The position numbers and the translations under genes are program-made. The notes beneath the pieces were generated by a model. It did no database searches. It saw only the letters and a program-made list of their open reading frames with translations, and was not told the origin of the DNA. Shown here piece after piece: positions 40,481-52,077 of a stretch of DNA of 64,000 nucleotides. Source of the DNA: Setaria digitata (Eukaryota > Nematoda > Chromadorea > Rhabditida > Setariidae); contig RCAB01000063.1 in the NCBI GenBank assembly GCA_003640385.1, forward strand, positions 124,001-188,000, given 5' to 3'. Position 1 is the first letter of the stretch. Each line of letters opens with the position of its first letter.

Positions 40481-41175
40481 TGCAAAAAAAAATGAAAAAT
40501 ATAATAAATTAGTACATTGATTTCAATTTTCAATTAATTTTCAGTAATCCTCAAAAAAAGATCATTTTCTATTATTGCTTAAATTTGAAATAATTTAATC
40601 GATGATTGTGGAAGGATTTTGGAGAGAATACAGCATGCTTTCTGAAGGTTTTGAAACAAATTTTATACAGTGAAAACATAATGGAGGCATAGAAAAGGAA
40701 AGAAAACATTTAAATTCAAAAAGTAAACAAAGCACGTGATTTAATTTCAAAATCAAAGATGTCAGTCATCGAAATTTTCAATTTTGCTTTTTTGTATTTC
40801 TCACTATAAGAAAATCTCTTGAGAAATTATAAACTGAGTAAAGTACTGTTTGCGTGGAAAACATTGGCATGATAATTAAACAAAATAAGTTTACATATAA
40901 TAATAGGTATACAAAAAGTAAAAAGTTAAATATTTTAATACATACAAAACAAAGTTTCTGTTTGTTCTATGCTTTTTTCTTTTTCATTACAAGAAAATAA
41001 ATTCATCTTTTTGCTAAAATTTCGAATAAACTAAATGATAGAGGAACTCATTTTAGTGTTGCATTGTCAACAACATTCATTTCAATAATTGACCAAAACA
41101 ATTACTTAATTATTGATTTTACAGAAAACTGAAAATGACTTCACAGAATGAAATTGCAATTATTTGAAATTTCAA

Positions 41176-44100
41176 TTATTTGCAAAAATTATGGCTAACA
41201 GTGTGATGACACTTGTCACATTTCACTTCACAGCACCATACAAATTTACAACGACATTGTTGTTCTTCTACCGCACGAATTGTTGTATAACCTCGTCCAC
41301 AGCATAGTCTACAATTAAAGAATTATAAACTCTCACGATTTTAGTTTTTTTTCCCTGAGATTTCTTCATTTCAAAAAATCTATTTTCTTTTTTTTTTTTT
41401 TTTTGAGGAAATAATTTTTGAAGATTTCACAGTTTGAAAATCTAACTTTAGTTGAAATGTGTTTTTGAAATTTAAGAGTACTGCTAACAGTTTTTTTTTT
41501 TTACCCTGAAACATGCTTTAAATTTAGAAAATTATTAGTACAAAGGTCATAAAAATTAACATATTGCACTTGTCGAAACATTCTCGACCCTGTGGACTTC
41601 GGATATCGTTTAATTTATCTTCTTTACAATAATCTAGTGAATCATCCAAATAGACAAGTTCATTATCTAAAGCTAGTGCTTGTTCCGATTTGTGAAGATA
41701 TCTTCCGGAACGACTTCCTGTTCTTTCTATTTGTGATATTAAACCTTTACCCTCAGGTGATACACTAACCTGAAATTGTTCATTGGAACTTTAAAAAGTT
41801 ATAATTTTTTTGAAATAGCACGCAATCTAAACATTCAACGATTAAAAATCAACAAAAGAATAATGTAATGAACGGTGTAAAATGTGTAAAATAAACCTTG
41901 GCCGCATGTGAATATTTCTTTCTTAACAGTAGGCCAACTTCTTCCAATTTTGGTACAACTTTCCAGCATGTTTGCATTACGCATGAGCCACTAACACCGT
42001 GACATTTGCACTCACGATGAACGCTATTTGAGACAGCTTTTCGTCCAACTCGATTATTGTGTAGATTCATCATTGAACTAAAAATATGTGGAGCAAATTA
42101 TAACGCAAATCACAAAATTCCTATAAAATTGGTTACAGAGAAAGGAAATATTGAAGCAACATGATCATGGATACATTATGATTATCAAAAAATATCAGGA
42201 AAATAGTAATTAAAAACGAGAACTTAAATTATCTACTATCTTATTATCAAATTGATCAGTATGGAAGCTCTCGAAAGCATCTCTTATTAAAACTGTTCAT
42301 TTTAAGTTAGTTATCGACGATTTGATTTAGGCTGAAACGAATTTTTGCTTATTTGTTTCACATTCTTTTTTGCACATTTAGATAACTAAACAAAATTGCA
42401 CAGAATAAATTTGCAACAACAGCAATATCCATATGCATATATAGCGGTTAGAAATCACTTATTTTCGCAAATAAAATATAATTAATTAACTCAACCAAAA
42501 CATTTAATTCAAGAACAAAAACAATAAAGGTAAAAAATAATAATTAAACCGAAAAGAAAGTAAATATTATTAATATGTAATTAAGAAGTAATAATAGAAA
42601 CCGAGCATCGTCAGTATGCGCTGAATCAGCTGCATCCATGAATTTACGTCCAAAGTTATTCGCATATTTGACGTTATCCGAGCAACCAGACCACCTGAAC
42701 TGTTTGGTGATACGCTTCGGGTGTACGCCACAACTGCAACTTGTGATAGCACCTTGAGCGCATGCTTGTGCTAATGCTCGAGTTACTGCTGCGGATGATA
42801 TAGCAAATACGTAAGCTGATTCTTTGCTTCCAACTAAACAAATTCCATAAATGTGTTTTGAATTTTAATGAAAAAAACAAAATATGAAATCTGCAATTTC
42901 AACCAAAAAAAATTTTATACATATATATTTTTTTTTTTTGGAAATTTTTTTATAAATTTTTGTCTTAAATCTTTTGGTTTTCACTTCTCAGCAAGTTTTG
43001 TTATCTACTAAAAAAAAAAAATAAATAATAAATAAATTTAATTTTTTATGCAAAAGCATATATTTAGTAGGTAGCAACAACTGCGTAATATAATTACTAC
43101 TTATTGATGACCAAAACAGATTGTTAAATTTTAATAGTTCGATGCAACCAACAAGGCTGAATTTTATTAGTAGTATTATTTTGTTTCCAATTCATGAATT
43201 CATTTAAAATATACTTTTAAGATGCGAAAGAGCGAAACCATTGCGACTCGCTGAACAATTCCATCGTTGATCATAAAACTGACTTCGGCATTCGTATACG
43301 GCAGCTTTTAAACCTTTTACAATATAACGTATCGCTGTACGGTGCCGCAAGCACAAATCATTCTGTCGTCTAGTTAATCCAGGTAGCAAACCACACAGAG
43401 CACCATCATCACGGAAGACATTATTCGGTGCTTCCGGAAGCAACCTATAACTTTCACTCGTTAAATTCGACATTCCAAAAATTCACACAGCATTTTAAAT
43501 TTATATTTTGGTAATAACTGTCAACTATTTCCCGAAATTCACGTTTTACATTTTTAAAAATTAATAATAATTAATAATGATAAATAATATTACCGAAATT
43601 AATAAGTAATAGCCAGTAAATATCAAGATTAGTATTTAACAGTTTACAATTATTAATCATTAATCAGTAATAGTAATGATAAGTAATAATGGCAAAAATA
43701 ATAGTATTAATAATAGAAGTCAGCTAATAAATCCTTTCTAGAAATTTTAATTCATGCATATAACACTTCTGGAAATGTTAAAATGAATTCAAATTTTTTA
43801 AATATGCAATATTATAGCATATTCACACAGTCTACCAACGAAATGATATGAATCAAATAAACGAGTTCCTTTCCTACTTTACCTTTTTTTTTTGTATCAA
43901 ATAAATAAAAAAAAAAAAAAAGTAATGATAATAGTGCACGGGAAGATATCAAAATAGGTAATTTACGACATATCCTCGTATATATGATACCCTTCATATG
44001 AGCCACAATGAGATTTACAACCAATGGTTGCATCAAATTAATGTTTTCTAGTCTTCTAATTCCTAGATAGAACATTGCCGCTGGATTTATTTGCACCTGG

Positions 44101-45091
44101 TGCGCCAAAATAATACAGGCCATAATTTTTATTTATTAATTTTTTTCATGCATTCATCTTCTATAAAACGAAAAAGTAGTTCTTTTTTTTCTTATTCTAA
44201 ATCATATTAGAGATTTCTCATATGATGGAAAGTTGAAGGGTGAAATCTAATTATTTTATCGACAATTATGTCGACCTTTAATTAACAAAATCATTTTTAT
44301 GCTGCTAGAAGAAAACGAAACAGGAAAAAGTTTGCCTCTTGCTACGATTGATATCAGCGTGAAATTTAATTTATTTCGATCTATTCGCTTAAGAAGTGCC
44401 ACTTGATGAAGCATTATTTCTACAAACTAATTTACTCGTATCATTAACAACTGATTATTTAAAACCTTATCATATGCAAGTATAAATTTTATTGAAATTC
44501 GACCTTGATATCATGAAGGAATCTGATCTTATCATTTAAGTCATGCAAAGTTTGCAATTAGCAAGAATCTTTTAGAGTATCAGTTGGAAAAAACTTTGCT
44601 TAACTGATAATTCCATATAACAAATGTAATACAATTGCCGATGATTATGCGAAAAATATGCTACTTTCGTTATTCCAAACAATTCTTTTTTCCATTACCA
44701 AATTTTGTTTGATTTTAATTTCGGTCTTATTTTATCACTGATTTTGACTTTTCCTTTTATTTCTACTTCATACTCATTATATGTTCCTTTTTTTTTTTCA
44801 TTTATAGAACTAAAATAATTATATGATAACAAGAAAAAAAAGAAACATAAGCATGGTATTTTCAACCGATTTTTTTTCCTCCTTTTGCACAAAAAAAGCA
44901 CTTACAAATAAATAGAAGAGATTTCATTCTTCTTCCGTAAACAATTTTCAATTGTTTTAATTTAGCAATCTGATTTATCAAGTACAATTTTAATTGGTCA
45001 AGGGAAAAATAAAAATAACTTACCACCAGCAGTATGACAATGAAGTGAAATAACTGAAAACTGTGAGAAATAAGACGGAAGTATGACACAT
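41176..45091 (-). CDS. Wnt family secreted ligand, six exons, 347 residues
   Basis: Secreted lipid-modified signal acting through Frizzled receptors. Exons 45091-45024, 43444-43215, 42833-42602, 42077-41897, 41769-41570 and 41308-41176 (TAA) give 1044 bases in phase throughout. Exon 1 starts at ATG 45091-45089 and encodes a signal peptide (MCHTSVLFLTVFSYF) ending with the tryptophan pair that opens most mature Wnts. Later blocks: CGLLPGLTRRQNDLC, ECRSQFYDQRWNCS, ESAYVFAISSAAVTRA, FRWSGCSDNVKYA, MNLHNNRVGRKAV, CKCHGVSGSCVMQTCW (the serine that carries palmitoleate) and the C-terminal cysteine block LCCGRGYTTIRAVEEQQC. The spacing between GREC and CCGRG is unusually short. It is a typical Wnt length, but I cannot say which nematode Wnt class it belongs to. 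The receptor gene lies 1.7 kb upstream on the same strand. Confidence 0.93.
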
Positions 45092-46788
45092 TCGCATATT
45101 CGTGGTTATCCCTAATAGTAGCAGAATTAACAGAAATAATAAAACTAAATATGCAGTATGCTGTATTTATAAGAGTCGATCGAAGTAGGATGGATCTATC
45201 GTAACATTTACAATTTATGATAACTGTATATCTTCAAGTGATATTTAGAATGGCGCCGCCTTCGTTTATTGCTTTTAACCGTTCTTTCATTATCAATCCT
45301 TTTTCATCATCCTTACTATTTCCTCCCGATCTCATTGCTTAATCAGGCAGGCTATTTGTCCTCGTTGTTGTTGCTTTTCGCCTCGTTGATATTCGTAAAA
45401 TTCTCTAATTATATGAAAAGGGCATCAGCTCATGATCTCCTAAAAATTGTAAATCATTATTAGGAAGGGACATACATATGCATTGATCATCATCTTCTCA
45501 CATAACTGTCATACTTTTAGCCAATAAATGATATTGCTTAATGGTCACAACAAATATATACATTTCTTTTTTTTCAAATCAAGAATTTTGATTCCTTATA
45601 TGCATATTTGAAGAAATTAAAAACTGGCATTTCTTAATGTAATTCAGGAAAATCCCAATAATAGATTGTTCCAATATGGAGAACACGTAGGTAGTAAGTA
45701 GTACACTGCTCCAACATCAAGACCTGGTATCGATAGCGTCCTACATTTCTAAAGTGGAGAATGCCAACAACTTCTAGCTTTTTGGTGACCTGACTCAGGA
45801 ATATCCAAACCATTACATATGTGAATATTCATTTTCTCTTTTGAAAAATTTTCTTTTAATTCCAATAAATCCACACTTAATGCTATTTCCAAGATATAAA
45901 TTAGGAGTGCACAACTTTAGTTCAAAGACTTTTATCTTCCAAGAAAAAATCTAACAGAATAATGTACAATAATTATTTAAAAACGGAAAAAAGGCATTTT
46001 AAATGCACTAATTTATGGCATATTTATGTGTATATTTCAGATAAGGCCTAGTCAAAAGAAAATTGATGGAACAGCCCTTAACGGATTAATAAAGAGCGTG
46101 TGGAAATTGAGAAGGCATACACATTACGTAAAATGAGATAAATTAGCTATTTGGTTCTTTGAATCCCTCTGAAAATATTTAGAAGAATGGAATGAGAAAA
46201 AGCTTCATGAAGCGATCTTTCTCTATCCTACTTCTTTCTCAATTATCACTGCAAATATTTTGGAAGAAAATTGTGAACCAAGACTAAACATGCACAAAAA
46301 ATAAGTAAACTGGGATATATTCACCAAGGATATGAAGAAGGATATACTCTAATGATCAAAACGCAGAAGTAATACATGTACAGAGCTGAAAGAAAAACAG
46401 GGTTTAATAAAACATAGCAATGAAGCCTTAACAATTCCCTATTTTTAGTGAGATCTGTGATGAAACCGATAAAGTAAAATGGCAACAAAAGATGGAACGA
46501 TAGCTGAAATATGAAAAAATTTGCATGTTACTGCATTTGCAACTGCAGTGAGACGAAAGAAACATAATATACAAACTATAATCGATGCTTCCTTTTATTA
46601 ATAACAGCAAAAGCATTTAACCATTTAACCGCTAGAATGCAGCTTTTTACAGCATCATATTTTATGCTCACCACACACTTATTATGTTGGATTGGTACAG
46701 ACGATAACAAAGGATTGCAGGAATACGCTAAGATGATAAAGCAAAAACGATTAAAAAAAATGAAAAAAAATTAAAAAGGCTTCACATA
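45092..46788. other. Intergenic space between the TGF-beta receptor and Wnt genes
   Basis: Both genes are on the - strand, so this 1.7 kb must hold the receptor 3' UTR and the Wnt promoter. No coding exon is supported; the + strand frame at 45269-45463 has no recognisable content. A - strand AATAAA at 46599-46594 is a possible polyadenylation signal for the receptor. Confidence 0.5.
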
Positions 46789-49700
46789 CTAAACAGATAA
46801 GGCCTTTGCTGAATAGTCCTGTTTGATGGATCCGGATATCTGTGGACCGCCCAAACCATTATGCTTCTGAAAGTGAAACTGTATTAAGAAAATTATTTCT
46901 CATACCAACAAACCAACCAATAACGAACGAGCCGTAGATCTATTGCACAAAATTTGAAACTTGCAAAAATAAACAAAAGGAAAAAATTTATGCACCAAAA
47001 TTGTGTCTTTAATTTTCCTTTTGACACGTAGAGCAGTATGTCGACAGTCAATACTTGCACTCCAACATTCACTTATCAGTTCACAGATTTCTTTCAAACA
47101 AGGCTAAAATGGAACACCTTAGTTTTTAAACTCAGTAAATGTTTAAATCTAATAAAACTAAAAAATTTATTTATGAAAATGAAATGAAAAAAAAAAGAAT
47201 TTTAAGTTATCAAGAACATAGTCAAGAAATAGACTGTTGATAACAATACGGAAAAAAATTACATCTCTGATCCAAGCATCTTCCAGTAATGGCCTCTTGC
47301 CTTCGAAACAAACAAGCCTACGCATTTGTTCAAATGATGGATCCGGATCGACCATACCATCAAATGGTTGCATTGGAGGTCGTGCTTTTAACGACTGTAA
47401 ATGATTTAGAGCTATATAACGCATGCCTGAGACACAATTTTTCCTCACCCCAACTAAAAATACCTAATAAAAATAAGGATAAATTTCAAAATGACCATTG
47501 AATTGTCGGAAATACTTTGATGATCCACCACATTGGTTGAAACATTGGTAATATATCTAGATACATCAGGATTCGCAACAAAGCCGGGCAGAAGTTTCGT
47601 CGTACCACTTCCACTACCACTACTTCCAATACCACTGTCACTTTCAGAGGCTCTTGAAAGACAGTTGTCTTCCTGAAAACATCATATTAAAAAACCATTT
47701 GATTGACCTGACCACTACTGCAACTGCTAGGGATATCAGAGACCACTTTAACAAGGTTTTCATAAGAACATCCACCAAAACGAACAGTACTTTGTATATA
47801 AGGACCATTTCTACCCAAAACCTGACCTAAATCAGAAAACAAACTGTAATTCTTTTTTCATTATTTGAGACAATTAAAATACCTAAACAATCAGCACGGA
47901 GGCTTTTTTTTAAACAATATACGAAGCACACTGTTCACTGTCTCACAAAACCTCTAAAATGAAATAAGGATTAATAAGCAAGATTTTTCTAATATATTTA
48001 AATGAATTAATTAAGATGGACGTATATCATTTGGTGAAAAGCCTAAATCCTCGAATACAACATCTACCAAACACATCTGAATTTTCCTTGAACTGACCTG
48101 AATTCGTCGCAAGATTTCCCAAATAACTAAAGCAAACGAATATATATCAGCCATTTTAAAATGATGAAAATTTTTGACATTCAAAGATTTGTCCAACACT
48201 TCCGGCGCCATATACCTCTTGGTACCCACTTGTATATTTATGTCCGTTCTAGTTTTTACCATATCTTCACTTAAAACGTTATATTTTAACTGCGTGGTTT
48301 GAAAATAGCTAATTGGTTCTTAAACCACAAAGTTTTACAACGTAATAAAAGTCTCGACTGTTTAAAAACATATACTTACGTCAATGCTAATCCAAAATCA
48401 GCTATGCAACAAACATAAGGTCTTTTAACGATGATGTTTTTCGATTTTACGTCACGGTGTGCAATGGCCGGTTTCTGCGGTGTGCCTGTTCCATGTAAAG
48501 CACTATGCAAATGTTCCAAGCCGCAAATTGCACTAAAACACTAAGTAGTGAACAAAAGATTTATAAACACTGAGCAGTGAACAAGAGAATATAATTTAAT
48601 TTTAAAAAATAATTTCCACCTATATGCCAAATGCAGAGCTTCGCTCACAGAGAGAGTTTCACCGCGTTGCAAATATTCAAAAAGAGAACCATAGGCGTGA
48701 AAATCAGTAATTAGGAGCATCCGTGTGATCGAGTCCTCGCTACCAATATCCGCAGCAACAAATTCTACAAACACAAAGTCAGTTAACCATTAAAAATTCT
48801 ATTCAGTGCTTAATAATAGTCACAGAATTACTAATTGAAAGCTTACGCAGTATATTTTCGTGATTTAACATTTGCGTCTGATAAATTTCCTTTTCATTTT
48901 TCCACGAATCTTCTTCTGTAGTATAAAATGTCTAGAAAAAGATGAAATTAATATGAAAAGATTAATAATACTACCAACAAAATATAAAACATTATACTGA
49001 AGAAAAGTAAGACTACCTTAACAGCAACAATGCGATCGCCACGGTAACGTGCTTTCTTCACTTCCCCGTAGCGTCCTTTACCCACTACGGACAAAAACTC
49101 AAGATCTTGGGCAACAGTACGTTGATTTAAACTCGCAAAACCCGAGCCCGAACCACTACTGAAACAACTTCTTCGTCACACAAACATCATGTGGATAATT
49201 ACACTCAAAGGAAAAACGACAAAATATTAAATGATGGGTAAATAAAACTACCAATACAGGAATACCTGACATCATATAACATTGGAGCCTTTTCGATTTC
49301 ACCCGTATCCATCATTTGGAGGGTTGACTTCTCAAGTGATGGCTTCAGTTTTTCAGCTGTAAAGTCCACTAGGCAATACATCCCAAAAAACTATTTACTA
49401 TCACATTTTCCTGTCCAGATATAAGAGTAATACATAAATTTTAGCTGCTCTTGCACCTTGGAAAAATTTTTTTTTCTTAACGATCGAATAAAAAAATCAA
49501 GAACTCATTAATTCACAATATCATCTTAACCTTATTACTCATTACAATCATAAAATGATTTTTACCTATGAATAAACGTCGCCAAAAAAGAAGCGATGCA
49601 ATGCTAGCAAATATCGAAAAAAGTACAACATATATAACAACAGTAATTGTCATATGAGAGCGTAGTTGACGATCAACAATTACTCCTGCAAAATAACATT

Positions 49701-51217
49701 CTTCTAAACGTAACGTATTACGAGAGAAAAAAAAAAGCGACCGCCACCAATACTAATAACTCTTATATAAAGAACATTGATTTGATAGATTTTCTAAAAA
49801 ATCAAATTCTAATTTATTTCAGTTTTTTTTTTTTTTCACCAACTAAAACCACCTTCGGGTGAGACATTTACATAAGCTGGCACGGACAAATTACGATTAC
49901 AGTAATTTCCTTCCTGACAGCATGCAATACTTTTCGGTCGAGCATGTGCAACCAAATGGGCTTTACACTGAAAAATAAATTGAAGGTAACACAATTTGTT
50001 AAATATCATAAAATAGACGAATGAAATGACTAGGGTTGTAGCTGCTCCAATCTTTTTAACGGTGAGTCAAAGGTCCACTACTCAACAAGGCATATTATTT
50101 ACTTTGAATAACTACAGAAGAAAAATATGCTAAAAAAGTTCTTGCAATGCAATTTCCATACAGTAAAATAGGAACCGCCAGAGCCACGAGTTAAAGGGGC
50201 GCAGCCAAATAAATGCACTGTCTGCATCTGTTTCAATTTCTTATCGTAGATCTGAAAATACAAATTCCATGTAGGAAGAAATTAAACACCTCGATTTTAT
50301 AAATTTATGAAGCTACAAGTTATTTCGTAGAGAACAAACTTCTTCCGTGAAATGGAAGCAGGAAGCTTCCAAATGTTTGATGCATGTGAAATTGGTAAAT
50401 CCACCACATAATTCTGGAGCATAATTACAGTAGCAAAAGCTTCGTTCATCCTCATACTTTGCTCGTGCCTTAAATGTATTAAAAACATGTTAAGTCTACT
50501 CTTAAATTAAAAACAGCAATTCCCTATCTGCAAAGTTTCAGAACCTAAGCTCAATTTGGAGTTAAAAAATAAATGGACAAGTAAAACTCAGTGGTTACCT
50601 ATGTTAACAATTAATCATCCAAAACTGCAACACAGTGATAAAGAAAATCATCATTAGTTCAAGAATCAGAATTCAGTCTTTTAGGACAATTCCCTTATAG
50701 GAGAATGGATAAAAAGAAACTGAATGTAGCCGACACTTTAAAACAAGTAAATAAGTCTATCAATATATACACACTTTATATGATTTTTAGATTTTAATAT
50801 CAAAAGAGCACACATTTTTCCTTATCCGATCAACTTCTGATTCGCCCTTGTTTGAATTAAACTGATATGGTAGCCCCTGCGCATCAATCGGTATCGATAA
50901 ATCACCGTCTGCATCGTATCGCTCAGCTGAATCGAGAACTTGCTTACGACCTTAAAAATGAAATTTGATACATTTAAAGTGAACATACTGCATGTAAATG
51001 CATTATTAATAGGACTAGCATCTAACAGTAAGGAGAATCTAACCTGCATCTTGAGACATACAATAATTTTCCATCTGTAGATAATGAAGACAATTATTGG
51101 TAAAGACAATTAACTTTAGAAAAACCAACCGTACTCCTGCAAGCTCCCATTCACTAGCATATAGGAAATTTTAAGCAGCCAAGCAACAGTGAGTATTTCA
51201 ATCATTCTAGATAACAT
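46789..51217 (-). CDS. Type I TGF-beta/BMP superfamily receptor Ser/Thr kinase, about 700 residues
   Basis: Exons: 51217-51130, 50950-50814, 50468-50340, 50251-50162, 49967-49853, 49685-49566, 49356-49266, 49158-49017, 48931-48847, 48764-48620, 48532-48380, 48269-48098, possibly 47953-47930, then 47821-47708, 47672-47496, 47394-47263, 47103-46996 and 46866-46789. All phases agree; they total 2100 bases with the stop. Order: signal peptide ([17 protein letters not shown]), cysteine-rich ectodomain ending CCQEGNYCN, transmembrane helix ([19 protein letters not shown]), GS box SSGSGSG, glycine loop VGKGRYGEV, catalytic lysine [26 protein letters not shown], and C-lobe [12 protein letters not shown]. 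The GS box and [12 protein letters not shown] mark a type I receptor, which would phosphorylate Smads. It is longer than vertebrate type I receptors because of a roughly 100-residue insert after WEILRR. Both SMA-6-like and DAF-1-like assignments remain possible. Confidence 0.92.
47496..47953 (-). other. Kinase-domain insert exons of the TGF-beta receptor
   Basis: Exons 47821-47708 (38 codons) and 47672-47496 (59 codons), and perhaps an 8-codon exon 47953-47930, lie between WEILRR (helix F) and [15 protein letters not shown] (helix G region). All start and end in phase 0, so they could be skipped without shifting the frame. The first contains two cysteines ([19 protein letters not shown]); the second has [16 protein letters not shown], which repeats the GS-box motif. 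In vertebrate type I receptors this loop is only about 15 residues. Confidence 0.75.
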
Positions 51218-52077
51218 GTTTTAGCCAATTTCATCTGCAATTTTATTCATTTTATCACTCCGATTTAAAATTTCACTTCTTAAACTTTATTCTTTAAAAC
51301 GAATTTCCTGAAATCGTTAAAAATTTATAGAGGAAGCACTTTTCAATCAGCACAGCCTTCATCACTAAAGGTGTAAAAAAAAAATTTCCCATCCCATCAT
51401 AGAATAATGGAACATGAAATGAGAGCTGACTTTAAAGTCATTAACAGAAGCAATTGACACGCTATCGGTGAGTAACTTCAAAACCATATATAATCAGCGG
51501 TTTTCTTAATAATTATTTTGTGAAATCACTGGGGATAATGAACAAAAACTAAACAAAGGATCGATAAACATTAACTTTCATCTAAAACATTGATACTATT
51601 GCGGAATGTTGACGACTCCTACACAACACTTCTATTATCATCAACTTATATAGTCAGTCAGTCACATGCGAAAGTTTAATCAATTAGAAAAACAAAAAAA
51701 AAGAATGTAAATTTTATAAAATTTAACAGAAAATAAAAAATAAAAATATAAAACGAGGAATAGTAATGCCATACAAGAAAAGGAATCAGCACGTTACGGG
51801 TCATCATTATGTTCAGTGACGATGCCAAGAAAAAAAAAGCAAATAGAAAAGCAAAAGGTAGGGTGTGTTGCTCGGATCGCAAGTGCATATGCTCCGACAC
51901 AACGGCGCCATTACCCTATCCAATCCAATTAGTTCTTCTATCAGGAATGATGAAATAAAGTGTGCGATTTAAATTTTGATTAAAAAAAAAGAGAAGAAAA
52001 CTTTCATGTTTTTTTCCTTTGAAATATCCCTTTCAGATTACTTCTAAGTTCGCTTAAGCCAGATCCGGTTTCTGCTG

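Larger units (their letters stand above)
34036..41175. other. AT-rich intergenic region
   Basis: Seven kilobases of AT-rich sequence with A/T runs, TA repeats and several palindromes. The missing 5' exon of the ETX/MTX2-like gene should lie in here. A hydrophobic - strand stretch near 38480-38538 resembles a signal peptide but has no ATG and was not accepted. Apart from the weak ORF at 40178-40480, I see no gene. Confidence 0.55.

Noticed and set aside
43204..43473. ATG 43473 as the Wnt start codon
   Set aside because: It would give a Wnt without a signal peptide. A TATAG acceptor at 43445 joins cleanly to the upstream signal-peptide exon.
43812..44123. 103-residue - strand ORF upstream of the Wnt core, considered as the Wnt N-terminal exon
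   Set aside because: Its donors leave phase 0 or 1, while the next Wnt exon (43444) needs phase 2. Exon 45091-45024 fits in phase and encodes a better signal peptide, so this ORF is intronic.
51044..51074. 31-base ATG-initial segment after a CTACAG acceptor, considered as a receptor exon
   Set aside because: Including it between the signal-peptide exon and 50950 breaks the frame. Joining 51130 to 50950 directly is in phase. It could only serve as an alternative start lacking a signal peptide.
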